DNA of 64,000 nucleotides from positions 1,550,001-1,614,000 of the forward strand of contig CM074764.1 in the NCBI GenBank assembly GCA_037355855.1. Reading direction: 5' to 3'. The notes under the pieces are model-generated. The model saw only the letters and a list, made by a program, of their open reading frames with translations. It had not been told where the DNA came from and made no database searches. Position numbers and translations under genes: made by a program. The DNA is from Pseudo-nitzschia pungens. Lineage: Eukaryota; Bacillariophyta; Bacillariophyceae; Bacillariales; Bacillariaceae. Below, piece by piece: positions 35,726-47,549 of the stretch (its first letter is position 1; each line of letters opens with the position of its first letter).

Positions 35726-38250
35726 GTTTCGTCGTAAAGTCAAGAAGTTTTTCTAGTTGCTTTCTTGATTGCCGCTGAAGTCAAATTATGAGAAGATGGA
35801 AGTTAACAGAGTGTCGCGGGTTGAACTCTTTACGTTTCCCAACGGCCCTCCGATATTACACGTCGTTGCGTTTACAATTGGGTTGGTAGACCCGGGTCGA
35901 CAAAGAACGATCAACGAAGTACGATACTCCGTATCGAAAAGCCGATAGTGATTGCGTCGAAGTGTGATTCTCGGCGAACTGTTTTTTCAAAATCCGATCT
36001 CAATCCCTTCAAACGACTGAAGAATGGGAACGGAAACGCAAGTCTTATTGTCCGTATCTTGAAAGTCGGTCATTTTCGGAGTTGAAGCGCGCTATTTTTT
36101 TTATGCTAATTTTATCGATTTCCCCTATTTCAATTGCCGCGCAAGCATCACCGCCATAAATTCCCGAAACGACTAAAGAAGAAATGTACGTCACATAGAT
36201 TTCACATGAAAACCCACATGGAATGCCAACAATTTTTTTCGGGTCGAGCCTAATTTTTCACATCCGTGGGAACTGTTGTGTCGTGAAACATTAATTTGTG
36301 ACCAGTCGCCGCTATTGTCACTCACAGAAATGGGGAATTGTGTCAGAAAGCCACTGCTCGATACAGTCGTATTAGTTAGTTTATCTTCGACGAAATTGAA
36401 AGTTCTACCAGTTGTTAGTCACACCAAAGATTCCAGCGGTTCGATTCTCGTGGATTCCGATTGGATAACGAAAAGCAGGGATCAACGGAAGGTTGAACAA
36501 AAAAGGTTGATGCTGAATGTAGCTATCCACCAAGAACATGAATTTCAGTCGTAAAAATACTCACCGTCAGTTACGGGACCAGATAGAGCCGTTGCGTCAA
36601 CTATTGACCACACGACGACATCATGTTCTCGTCGTTTTCCATGTTTGTGGTGTCGCATGAACGACGTGGTTTAATAAGACGACTAATATCTCGTTCTTCA
36701 ACATATTGCAATGTTGTAACACGAACGACAATCGAGTAGTAAGAAACGTCGACTGCCAGAACTTCAAAGCCCGACACACCCTCAGAAATATGAGAAAGTC
36801 GCGCGGACAATATAGATGATCCCATCGCATTTCGACGGTTTGTGTGGGTCTCTACAGTATGAGAAGAATTGTGCGACACTAACCCCGAAATTATGCGGAA
36901 TTGATTTTGATGAAACGCCATTATGTTGTGGTCCTAGTGTACTCTAACTTTCGATGAAAATCGTATGGAACACGATTTTGGACCCACTAATCAGTGGGTA
37001 GAAAACCAACACTCAATCTAAGACTATATTTGGTAGAAGATCTCCGCCGTATCAATATCTACCGATACTGGTTACAAAGAACGTTGGGTGATCAAGTCGT
37101 GTCCGAAGACAAATACTTTGACGAGAGCGAAATGAAGAAGGCGTTTTCTGTTTCATCCATAGTTCCCTCTCTTGAGGGTTGAAACTAAAATTAGCTCCAT
37201 GTCCACACGTTGTTTTCACGCCGATATTTGCGGGTAATCTGCTTGTCCGAGTGAACATCGTTGGGCAACCATCGTCCACTGTTACATTTATTCGTTCCAT
37301 CTAGAGCACATCGGCGTTTCGCAACGCGACTCACTCCAACGCACCGGAGCATTACTAGTCGTAATCTAAGATTGTGCACAAGCAATGTCTTTCGAAAGTA
37401 CGATCCAAGGAAAAAGATTGTGTCCGCGCTCGACAAATTCTCAAATAGAGCCAGTAATTAATTAGAAGGGGCTGGTGCCAAGAAATCTCCGTCCTCAATA
37501 CTAATACTAAATCGTAGTATCGATTTATATGTACCGATCCTTGCCATAAAAACAGCTTGTGCCAATAATGTTATTTGTTTGTTCGGAAACTTTGAATCAC
37601 AGATTCGTTCTACATCCGCTTAAGTATGAGGAGTAAGCTTTACTGGTACACGTGTTCGATTTTCAAAAATAGAATAGCAGGATCAAATTTTGGATTTCGC
37701 GCGTTCCGAAAAATCTCATCTTATTTTGAAGTTGAATGATATTTTTTTCAAAAAAAAAAAGGCGGCAAGGTACTGATGAAAGCAAATCCTATTCGAACTA
37801 GTCATGTAGGTAATCTGAGTCACCAAATACGATGTCCAGTTTCTTATTCGCAACCCCATCGCAATTTTTTTTGGTACACCCCTTATAGGGTTCATAGTAC
37901 GCAGACGTACGTATCCTCCACCAAACTGTAATCGTTTTGTAACTCGCAACGTACGAGTACGGTAAATTACTTCGTATGTCGTAATCTCCTAACTGTACGT
38001 AACCTTATCGCGTATCGGTAATGGTTGGTTCGAACTTTTTCTCAACGAACGAAGGTTGTACTAGTAATAGTAAGGAGTTTTGTACGTACCGGTACGTACC
38101 GGTACAAATGGAAGGATAATTTTTACAGCATGGATAAAACGGTGATGTAATTTTTCTTTACTAATACTATCATTAGAACCGCTAAGCATCGAGAACAACA
38201 ACTCTTTGGGCTGCCAAACGAAACGACTCTAGTCGCCGTTCGTCTCCAAC
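35726..38250. other. Long intergenic region
   Basis: The promoter of the wall-type gene should lie just above 35725, and that of the ABC-F gene at about 37950-38250, where CGTACCGGTACGTACCGGTAC lies at 38085-38105. Between them short frames (36276-36554, 36601-36921, 36994-37182) show no domain. They might be remnants of a decayed element, but I cannot support this. Confidence 0.45.
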
Positions 38251-41120
38251 ATGTCTCAGATAGTTACCAAAAACTCCCATCAGTTATGGCTCGCCGCAAT
38301 TAGTCTGACTTTCGTCAAAGTTCTATTCTTTTCCGACACGTGCTCGGCATGGATTTCGACATCGAGGAGCGCACTCTTGCCCTTGCGATCGACAACGCAT
38401 GATTTCACGTCGACAAAAACCCGAAACCAAAGCATCCGATCCGTTCCCAGTCGACAGAAACGCGGCAAACTATCGACGTGCACCGAACTCTTCGCTGTGA
38501 CATCCACAGACGGCAGTTCCTCGAGTTCTTCATCATCATCGACGAGTGCTCCAGTATTGACCGTCGAAGGTCTGAGTTGCACCCACAATGGTGGAGAAAC
38601 ATGGCAACTCAGAGATGTGGATTTCAACCTCCAGAGAGGTGCGAAGGCGGCATTGATCGGTCGCAACGGCACCGGAAAATCGACCTTTTTGAAAATTCTT
38701 CACGAGTCGTACTTGAACAGTAATGGTTTCCAATCTTCCTACTCGTCGTCGACGAACTATAAATACACCGGAAAGGTCCAAGTTCCGAAAACGATAAGGA
38801 TTTCGATGGTGGAACAGGAGCCTCCATTGCCCGCCGATATCACCGTCGGTGACGCTATGTTAGGGATCACAGAAACTACCACAAGCGCTGGGTCGTCTTC
38901 CAACAATAGGATGGACGTTGTACGAAAGTATCGGCTTGTTTCTCAACAGGCGGAGAGTGGCAGCAAGTTTGATGCCGATGTTTTTATGAAGGCAAGCGCT
39001 GACATGGACTATCTAGGAGGGTGGGATGTCTTGACCAAGGCGGAAGAAATTGCAACAAAACTCAAAGTCCACCACTTGCAAGACCAACCGCTGTCAAACT
39101 TATCGGGCGGAGAACGCAAACGGGTTGCCCTCTGTGCAGCACTGGTTGAAGAGCCAGATGTTCTGCTTCTGGACGAACCCACCAACTTTTTGTCTCTTGC
39201 TGGTGTAGAATGGCTGGCAGACCTATTGACGGATAAAAACAGCAATCCCAAACTGACCATATTAATGGTGACGCACGACCGTGCATTCTTGGAGCAAGTC
39301 TGCAATCAGATTGTTGAATTGGATCGTGGATCCCTCTATGAGCACCCAGGATCTTATTCGGCATACCTGGAAGGAAAAGAAGAACGTTTGGCCGCGGAGG
39401 ATGCTGCCATTGCAAATGCCAAGTCGAAATACAAAGTTGAACTCGAATGGATGAGACGCCAACCGCAGGCACGCGAAAGCAAGAGCAAGGCTCGTATCGA
39501 TGCCTTTTACAAACTGGAGAAGTCGACCAAGCCAAGACCTCGGGACCCCAATCTGGATCTGGTACAAATCAGTAGTGGGGATACAAGACGGATCGGGACG
39601 AAAACCGTATCGATGAAAGGAGTGACTCTCACATTTCGTGTCAAAAATGAAAATGGCGAAGCGGAGGAACGTATCATGCTGGACGATTTTAACTATGATT
39701 TTTGCAACGGAGACAGAATCTGGTACGTGTCTTGTTTGAGACAGTGTGAATAACTTATTTCTGGTTCACTGTGCAAAACCATACCGAATTCTCACACTAT
39801 GCACACGTTTTCCGCTCACCGCGATCTTTGCGGAACGATATTCAGCCTTGCTGGTGCCAATGGTGGTAGGTATTTGATGCATTATTTGGTCATATCTTAC
39901 CACGTGTAACTTAGAAAAAAATTTCCTCGAAGCTTGGAAGGGCAAGTGATCTAACCGCAGTGTCGTTGCTCAATTCTTGCGTTGTATCGTTTATTTCGTC
40001 AGTCGGTAAGACCACGTTCACAAAACTCTTGACCGGTGAATTAGAGCCCACCGAGGGAGAAGTCGAAATTGGGGAAACCGTAGTCCTGGGGGTTTATGAT
40101 CAGTTGGGCCTCAAATTCGATGAAATTGCTGAAAAGCAAACCGTCTTGGAGTATGTCGTTGATCAAATCCAGGGTAACGATGCAAGAGCTATGGGAGAAA
40201 CACCGAATGAAGCAAGAAAATTGTTGAAGCAGTTCGAGTTTCCTCGTAGCCGGTGGCAAGAACGAATCTCTGTATTATCCGGAGGAGAGAGGCGGAGATT
40301 GCAAATTTTGTCTGTACTCAGTGTGGTAAGTTGATACCAATTTTTGTGTTTCGTTGCAGAGATTGAAGTGGAACCGATTATCTCAACCCACAGCAAACTA
40401 CAAAACACAATACATGCTGGCATTTTGACATGTTCAATTTGACTTGATTGTGTAGAAACCAAACTTCCTGATTTTGGACGAACGTAAGTACGACAGAACA
40501 ATCTTCGCATCGAAATGACTGAATGATTGCTAACTTTGCCGACACAAACTTTCATTGTGCACATTTCAGCCAGCGTTGATTGTGATCTAGACACTCTTTC
40601 AGCACTGGAAAGCTACCTGGAGCAATTTAAAGGAGTCCTTTTGGTCATTAGTCATGATCGTGCCTTCGCTGACAAAGTGGCCGACCATTTATTTGTTTTT
40701 GAGGGAGATGGCATCGTCAAGGACTTTCAGGGTAGTCTTTCGGAATATGGCTCCTGCCTAGTGGAGTTGGAAAATCAAAAAATCCAAGACTCTGTAGCTG
40801 GTGAATTGGCTCAAAGCGACTCATCTAGCAATTCGAAACAGACCAGCTACAAAGAAGATCGTGCGAGGCGGAACGAGGTGCGGAATTTCGTCCGTCAGAC
40901 AAAGAAAGAAATGACCAACATCGAGCGAGCGTTAGAAAAACTCAAGCCCAAGGCAGCGAGTGTCCAGTCGGAGATTGATGGCACTAGCTCTGATGCAGGA
41001 TGGACGATTTTGGCAGAACTCACGGATAAACTTAACGCCATCAACGAAGAAATCGACGAAAAAGAAATGAGATGGCTTGAGCTAGGCGAACAGTTAGAAG
41101 AGCTGGAATACGATGAATAA
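38251..41120 (+). CDS. ABC-F ATPase (Uup/EttA-like), probably plastid-targeted
   Basis: Five exons: join(38251..39722, 39846..39865, 40003..40325, 40456..40483, 40570..41120), 797 aa. A signal peptide followed by CSAWIS (Trp at +1) suggests a bipartite plastid presequence. Two ABC modules have no membrane domain. The first has GRNGTGKST, LSGGERKR and LLLDEPTN; the second has GANGVGKTT, LSGGERRR and LILDEPS. An arm-type linker (KYKVELEWMRRQPQARESKSKARI) lies between them and a coiled-coil C-terminal domain like that of Uup at the end. ABC-F proteins act on ribosomes, relieving stalls or regulating translation. Exons 2 and 4 are micro-exons of 20 and 28 bp carrying the second P-loop and second Walker B; both preserve frame. 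The D-loops deviate: NFLS and VDCD where NHLD or NDLD is usual. Confidence 0.92.
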
Positions 41121-42230
41121 TGCGATACTCTATCGTTTTTTCGACCTTATTACTCTCTCAATTGTAGAGCGGTGTGTGGCAAAAGCATAGAATTGTGAAT
41201 TGTAGCTTCTTTGTTATTTGCACGGCAGTGACAATGGTCATCTCTCTAGTTTCTAGAGGCTTAGACGAAGAATGAATAAATCATCGAAAATCAAATTGAC
41301 CGCAAGCCGCCGTACTGACCGTACCGGAGTGACACTTATGAGAATGCCTCTCCAAATAGATGTTGAGGTGGAGCAAAGACCTACAAAATTATAATCTTAC
41401 AGGAAACATATTGAACTGGTATGTTCTAATAAATAGGAGAAGCCATCTAATTGAACAAACGCCGACTTGGGACAGCACCACCGAAGGGCATCCTTTGATC
41501 GGCTTTCTCAGCACGTTGACCTGAAGTGATACCTAAATCCTTTCAGCCAACACACAATCTGCAAATGGGACCAACTACTGGCCAACCAGAACCACTAAAT
41601 CTTCCAAAAAATGAAATTCCATCACAGAAATGAGCTTCCCTGCACTGAATTTATCAGAGTTGTTTACCTTGAAGTATACTATTCCATTCCAAACTGCTGT
41701 TACTCTCAACAAGAGATCAATGTTGACTCCTTGTTACAACTCCTCCTTTTGATTGCAGATCAACTGCTGGACGGATTGGGTTGCACGGAGTACATACTAG
41801 CTTTCAGCAGGATGTTAACTTTCACCTTGCAATCAACTTGGGTAGAGTATTGAGGAAAGAAGAAGTAACACAGTGAGGTTTAGTCATAAATCAGTATTGT
41901 AAGACAAGCAAGAACTAAGTGGGTGGAACACCAGATCACACAAAACCCATTCTCTTACCTCGTTCAAATGATTTGGTTTTACCTGAAACTTACTGGGGTT
42001 GGTTGCATGATGAAAGAGATGGAAAAACAGAAGGCATTCAACAAGCAGCACAAGAACGGTCCTCTGGTCAAAGAATGTGAAGGCTACTACTGAATATTCC
42101 TCTACTGACTGGTCTTCTCTGGTGGGAAAGTACACTGATGGTGGCAACATAAAGATGATGCCCAGAGAGAAGAAAAAGTACAAGGATAGGGAGTCTAAGA
42201 AGATATCATATTCTCCTACAAGGGTCTATA
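41121..42230. other. Intergenic or decayed repeat DNA left of the retroelement nest
   Basis: No intact gene. Translation of 41600-42230 gives short Lys-rich frames broken by stops that lead toward the integrase fragment at 42231. They may be decayed parts of the older element, but no LTR was found here. Confidence 0.4.
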
Positions 42231-42438
42231 TTGAAATTCTTCCATAGCGACCTCCATGAGAAGGATACTACTTGTGATGAATTCGCCACCAAGGTGGTAT
42301 ATGCCATCAGGAGTGCGATCTTTACTACTACTACAGGCTACTCTCCAGCACAATTGGTGTTTGGTAGAGACATGTTCATGTTATTGAACTTCCCTGTGGA
42401 CTCGGAAGCAATCCAAGTCAGGAGGCAGAAGAGCATCC
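42231..42438 (+). pseudogene. Integrase C-terminal fragment of an older gypsy element, left part
   Basis: The frame contains FATKVVYAIRSAIFTTTTGYSPAQLVFGRDMF, matching the end of the catalytic core of Ty3/gypsy integrases (the AxxAxRS...TTxxTPxQLVFGRD region of stramenopile elements). It is cut by the younger insertion at 42439. The reading frame continues beyond the insertion at 47550 with RNIRQKQKR-type sequence. Nothing of the older gag or RT was found upstream. Confidence 0.75.
42434..42438. repeat. Target-site duplication CATCC, left copy
   Basis: Directly precedes the 5' LTR of the inner element; the same CATCC is at 47545-47549. Confidence 0.9.
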
Positions 42439-42631
42439 TGCCGTGCACCGGAATACAGTCACGAGCCCACTCGGGACTGGATTAAGGCTAGGGATAAAAG
42501 AAAAGATTAGCGATCCGATAGAATCGCCGATTCAGGAGGGTTGCTGGATCTGTAGCAAATAGACTAATCAATAGAGCTCACAATTTGCATATCACTACTA
42601 TTCTAACCACTAGTAGACCCGGGGTATGGCA
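42439..42631 (+). repeat. 5' LTR of the gypsy element
   Basis: 193 bp from TGCCGTGCACCGG to GGGGTATGGCA. The palindrome TGATTTTAAAATCA follows at once. Confidence 0.93.
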
Positions 42632-43370
42632 TGATTTTAAAATCAAGCTGAGTGCTGATGACCATGAGCAGAAAGAGATCGATCGGTGAAGGAACCGACG
42701 AGATCGAAAGACTGCCAAAAAAAATGGAGGCACGTAGAAGCAAACAGGGAGAAGGACATCCGGTGTCTGCAGCACTAAGGAATACCAACCCCAGCAACAG
42801 TTGGCTCCATTACAGGGAGCAACTGCAGCAACAGAGACACCTAAGGACCTAAACAGGACCATGGTCGACAAAAGAAATAATCGAATAAAATGAGTGTCGA
42901 AAAAGTGACACATAATCCAGTGAGTGGACTAATTGGACCAACACTGAGTGGATGGACAGACCGAACAGGGGATGCCAACCACAACCGAAATATACGGATA
43001 TCCGGAAAGGTATATAATGAATACCCAAACACCACCAATCCCACGGGAAACGGGAAGTGGGACCGGCCCGGTGATTGCTTAATAGGGAAGCAACGCCGGA
43101 GAACCACGGGAATCGAATCCCACGAAATAAAAACAGAAACAACTCCGGAGAACCACAGGATTCCCGGGAACCAAAGAGAGAAACAACTCCCACCATCACG
43201 ATGGTTGGAAACAAAATCAGTTACAACACGAGTTATCGCGTGGAAATCAAATCTAGTAGCAAAAACTGCAAAATCTGGAGCAGTCACTCTTGCTCATTTC
43301 CACACTAAAATTAGCAGATAACAAAAATAAAGTAACTAAACCAAATAAAATAAAAAGAACCTGATTAACC
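42632..43370 (+). other. Gypsy leader between 5' LTR and gag
   Basis: Untranslated leader. It starts with a 14-base palindrome instead of a TGG-type tRNA primer site. Bases to about 42870 are shared with the non-autonomous element. Confidence 0.7.
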
Positions 43371-44768
43371 ATGGCGTCTAAAGGAACCAAACAGAAACCC
43401 TTTCACTTTACACGAGAGGACTGGCCGGAAGATGCCACCACCGTGAAAATGAGTATCGACTCCGAAAAGGGAGGGGTTGCGTTCAGCGACTACCTAAAAG
43501 TACTCACCGGCACTGAAAGACCGGAACTGTTGATCATCTGGAAAAGAGACTTTGACCAGAAAATTGCTGGCAATGACAAACTCCAAGGAGACCAGAAACT
43601 GGACGTCCTCCAGAGGGTCCTCTCCAACGAGGCACTCTCTATTGTCCAAATGACTCTAGGCCGGTCCTACTACGCCGAACCAGGTCACAAGACACACAAC
43701 AACAAACTGGTCCAAAAACGGATCCAAAAGGTCGAAACAACCGACCTAACCACAGAAGCTCCCGCTGGCACGACCAAGGAGCCGGTCGAAGGGAACCCCA
43801 CCCCGAAAACCATCAAAACCAAACCAACTGCCACGGCAAAACCAGGGGAGGAAACAGAGTCCGAGGACCTTGACACTCCAATCCCCAAGAAAAAGGTACC
43901 CGACGCCCTCACACAGTACTACCAATCAGAGGAGTACAAAAAGGATGTCATTGAGGAATGCATGTACACCCTCAAGCTGAAAGTCTTTGGCAATGACATG
44001 AACGGGAAACGCTCGTACATCCTCCTCCGCCGCTTTATGCGGGGGATGCGAGTCGACATGAAACACGGCATCCGAGCCTGGGCCAACCGAATGGCCGAAC
44101 TACAAAGCTATCTACCAGAATGTCTCTGGGAAAGTGGCGCCGCCACAGGAATGGCACCCTCCAGCTTCACGCAAGACAAAATGAAGGAAATTCTGGACAC
44201 CAGTATGACCCACACCCAGAGGGACAAATTGGAACATATTGGATGGGACGTCTTCGCCCACTCCTTCAATACCACCATCGATAAACTCGAAAACTTGGAA
44301 ACCACCATCCGCAACGAAGAAGAACTTCGCAAACGGATCACGGAATTGGAAAAACAAAATGGTGGAACCAAGAAGAACTCCAAGGCCACTTCTGGGGGAG
44401 GAAACAGCAAGTCTCCCAACAAAAAGAAGCGCCCAATGGAGAAGCAACTATGCAAAACTTGTGGCAAGACCCACACCGGCAAATGCTGGAAACTAACCGG
44501 CGGACCACCCAAAAAGGGAAAATTTGACCGGGAAACCATCAATCTGCTCAAGGAGCATTTTGTGGCAAAAGAAGACTCGGACACCGAGCAACACTCCAAA
44601 CCCCACTGGGGAAGGCACCTCTCCAACCACGAGTACTCCTATGTACTGGCCACGGCCCAAGCTGATCATGAAGTCTCTGACAATGAGGTTGACATCTCCG
44701 AAAGAGACCTCAAAGAGTACAGGAGGAAGTACAGGAAAACCTTCAAAAAGAAAGGATCCCATAACTGA
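43371..44768 (+). CDS. Gag-like capsid/nucleocapsid protein of the gypsy element
   Basis: 465 aa. The N-terminal half has no obvious motif beyond hydrophilic helices. The middle holds helical segments (AYxxLRRFMRGMRVD-like). A zinc knuckle CKTCGKTHTGKC at 361-372 is a compact CX2CX3HX3C form of the usual CX2CX4HX4C RNA-binding finger. Role by family: packages element RNA in virus-like particles. It ends in TGA at 44766-44768; the next codon, in the same frame, is the ATG of pol. Confidence 0.85.
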   Translation: MASKGTKQKPFHFTREDWPEDATTVKMSIDSEKGGVAFSDYLKVLTGTERPELLIIWKRDFDQKIAGNDKLQGDQKLDVLQRVLSNEALSIVQMTLGRSYYAEPGHKTHNNKLVQKRIQKVETTDLTTEAPAGTTKEPVEGNPTPKTIKTKPTATAKPGEETESEDLDTPIPKKKVPDALTQYYQSEEYKKDVIEECMYTLKLKVFGNDMNGKRSYILLRRFMRGMRVDMKHGIRAWANRMAELQSYLPECLWESGAATGMAPSSFTQDKMKEILDTSMTHTQRDKLEHIGWDVFAHSFNTTIDKLENLETTIRNEEELRKRITELEKQNGGTKKNSKATSGGGNSKSPNKKKRPMEKQLCKTCGKTHTGKCWKLTGGPPKKGKFDRETINLLKEHFVAKEDSDTEQHSKPHWGRHLSNHEYSYVLATAQADHEVSDNEVDISERDLKEYRRKYRKTFKKKGSHN

Positions 44769-47360
44769 ATGGCCGACGCCATCCACACCGGACCACGCAT
44801 AATCAACCGATTTGCGGATGTCTGTGTGGAGGCGTTGGACCACAAGGGAAGGGGGAGGATGCTCCGGGGCCTTCTGGACTCAGGATGCTCCAAGTCCATA
44901 ATTCTAAGACACTTTGTCGACCGCAGTCAACTTACGAACCGGGACCAACGATCTGTCACCTATAATACCTATGGGGGCAAATTTCGAACAAAGTCCGCGG
45001 CTTCAGTGGGACTGAAGTTGATAGAGTTTTCAAACTCAAAGACCATCAAGTGGACCTTCCAAGTGGATGAGTATCATCACCACGAGGAGGTACCCTATGA
45101 CGTGATCATAGGATCTGACCTAATGGCACAATTGGGACTGGATATCAAATACAGCTCCCGAACAATCTCATGGCAAGGTGACTCCATCCCCATGAAGGGG
45201 ATGGGGGAACTCTCTGACCCGGACAAATGTGAGGCAGTATTCTTTGCCAACACACAGAGTCCAATCCTCCAACAGGAGGAAGAAAGGCAAGCCAAGATCC
45301 TGGACGCCGACTACTCCAAAGTAGATATAGACTCCATGGTCAACGACCTGGAGATCACAGACGCGTCTAAGGAGGCCCTGAAGAAAACATTGAAGAAGTT
45401 CCCCACACTCTTTGGAGGAGGTCTGGGACTGCTCAAGAATATTGAACCGGTATCTATTGAACTCCAACCAGGGGTTAAACCGGTCAGGCAGAGGTACTAT
45501 TCAGTACCCCATGCCTTTGAACAAGCACTCCGGAAGGAAATCAACAGGCTCTGTGACATTGGAGTCCTGGAGAAACTTCCACATGATGATGACTCACCAT
45601 GGGCATCACCGACGTTCTGTCAACCCAAAAAGACAGGGGACATACGAGTCCTTACGGACTTTCGGAAGATGAATGCAGCCATTCAACGAAAGCCGTTCCC
45701 CCTACCACGCATTGGGGAAACCATCCAAAGACTACAGAAATTTAAGTCTGCTACGGCACTGGACTTATCCCAAGGGTACTACACCATTCCCATCTGCAAG
45801 GAGAGCCAGAAGATTTGCTCCACCATCCTGCCATGGGGGAAGTATGCCTACAAGCGATTGGCTATGGGGATTGCATGCGCACCGGATATCTTCCAGTCCG
45901 TCATGATGAACCTACTCGGCGACCTGGACTATGTCCTCGTCTACATCGACGACATCTTAATCATCCAACGAGAGGGGGAATCTGAGCAGGATCACCTCGA
46001 CAAAATCGATACAGTCCTACAGAGACTGGATGACGCTGGCTTTCGAGCCAACCTTAGAAAATCCTTCTTCATGCAAAAAGAAGTGGAGTATTTGGGTTTT
46101 CTACTAACAACAGAGGGCATTCAACCCCAGCCAAAGAAACTGGAGGCGATGAAGCGCCTGGAACCCCCAAGAACACCAAACAACTCAAGATGTTCCTTGG
46201 GATGGTCAATTTTTACAGGGACATGTGGAAGCGCCGCTCCCACATCCTGGCCCCCCTCAACAAGCTTGCGGGCAAGAAGGGCAAAACAAATTGGTACTGG
46301 GGCCCAGCAGAGCAGAAAGCTTTCATGGAGGCGAAAAGGATGCTCGCAGATGAAGCGAAACTCGCATTCCCGGATTTTACGAAACCATTTCATCTCTACT
46401 CAGACGCCAGTGACCGGCAACTGGGAGCAACTGTATGCCAAGATGGAAAACCACTTGGATTCTACACCCGGAAGCTGAACTCAGCGCAACTCAACTACAC
46501 CGTGGGAGAAAAGGAACTCCTGGGCATAGTAGAAGGCTTAAAAGCATTTGAAGGAATCCTGCGAGGCCAGGATGTAACCATTCACACGGATCACCTGAAC
46601 CTACTGTACCAACAGATGCCGACCCAAAGAATGGTCCGGTGGAGACTCCTTATGGAGGAGTTCCACCCAATAGTCAAGCATGTTGCTGGCAAAGAAAATG
46701 ATGCAGCAGACGCGCTGTCTCGCCTGGACATTACGGATGATCCAGCGGACACAGTGGAATGGCTACCACCAAATAAGCCCCTCACCTACGCGGATGAGGA
46801 AGCGCACCTCCGACAACTCCTATTCCCACTTGGAGAAGCACCGGAAGAGTTCCAGGGCAATAGTGCATTCCCACTTGCTCCGGACATGATTCAGTTCTAC
46901 CAGCAGAAGAACACAAAGATCATGAATGATCTGGAAAAAGACAAAGGCCTAACCACCAAAAATGTGGAAGGTTTCAGTCTCATCCACAAAGAAGGCAAAA
47001 TCCTGATTCCCGACAAGCTCAAACAAAGAGTGATGGAGTGGTACCACACCATGTTGGTACACCCGGGAGAAAAGAGAATGGAACAGAGCATACGCTCAGT
47101 CTTCACCTGGAAGGGCCTACGGAAGGACGTCCAGGACCTCTGTAAACACTGCCACACATGCCAGATGTTTAAGAAGAGTGGCCGGAAAAAGTATGGACTA
47201 CTACCGGAGAAGGCAGCTGAGGTCACCAAATGGCAGAGGGTCAATGTGGACCTCTGGGGACCCGCATCTGTCCACAACAAAAATGGCAAAGACTACCATA
47301 TCCATGTCCTCACCATGGTGGATCCAGTGACCGGATGGTTTGAACTGGCTCATGCATGCT
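44769..47360 (+). pseudogene. Pol of the gypsy element: protease, RT, RNase H, truncated integrase, one frameshift
   Basis: The first frame (44769 to about 46163) gives an aspartic protease with LLDSGCSKS (D37-S38-G39) and an RT with YIDD at 392-395, plus SPWASPTFCQPKK and LDLSQGYYTIP. At the C5 run 46164-46168 the frame changes; a one-base loss fits. The second frame (about 46169-47360) restores KQLKMFLGMVNFYRDMW, RNase H (YSDASDRQLGA, HTDHLNLLYQ), the integrase HHCC zinc finger (HTMLVHPG...CKHCHTC) and the start of the catalytic core (VDLWGPASV, MVDPVTGWF). The core then runs into LTR sequence, so the last catalytic Glu and the C-terminal domain are lost. Family role: reverse transcription and integration. 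Confidence 0.9.
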
Positions 47361-47544
47361 CCGGAATACAGTCACGAGCCCACTCGGGACTGGATTAAGG
47401 ATAGGGATAAAAGAAAAGATTAGCGATCCGATAGAATCGCCGATTCAGGAGGGTTGCTGGATCTGTAGCAAATAGACTAATCAATAGAGCTCACAATTTG
47501 CATATCACTACTATTCTAACCACTAGTAGACCCGGGGTATGGCA
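47352..47544 (+). repeat. 3' LTR of the gypsy element (5' edge damaged)
   Basis: Matches 42439-42631 from about CCGGAATACAG (47361) to GGGGTATGGCA. The first bases read ATGCATGCT instead of TGCCGTGCA, so the start has been lost or replaced. Confidence 0.88.
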
Positions 47545-47549
47545 CATCC
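47545..47549. repeat. Target-site duplication CATCC, right copy
   Basis: Matches 42434-42438. Confidence 0.9.

Larger units (their letters stand above)
42439..47544 (+). mobile_element. Ty3/gypsy LTR retrotransposon nested in an older relative
   Basis: 5.1 kb between a 5' LTR (42439-42631) and a 3' LTR (about 47352-47544) with CATCC duplications on both sides. Order: leader, gag (43371-44768), then protease-RT-RNase H-integrase (44769-47360), which is gypsy order. The two LTRs differ at least at TGGATTAAGG followed by C or A and in the first ten or so bases. The element looks defective: a frameshift in the RT/RNase H region and loss of the integrase C-terminal half together with the start of the 3' LTR. 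Its LTR ends and leader match the non-autonomous element at 30251-33069. Confidence 0.93.

Noticed and set aside
36431..36465. GGTTCGATTCTCG, like a tRNA B box
   Set aside because: No A box and no acceptor-stem pairing around it.
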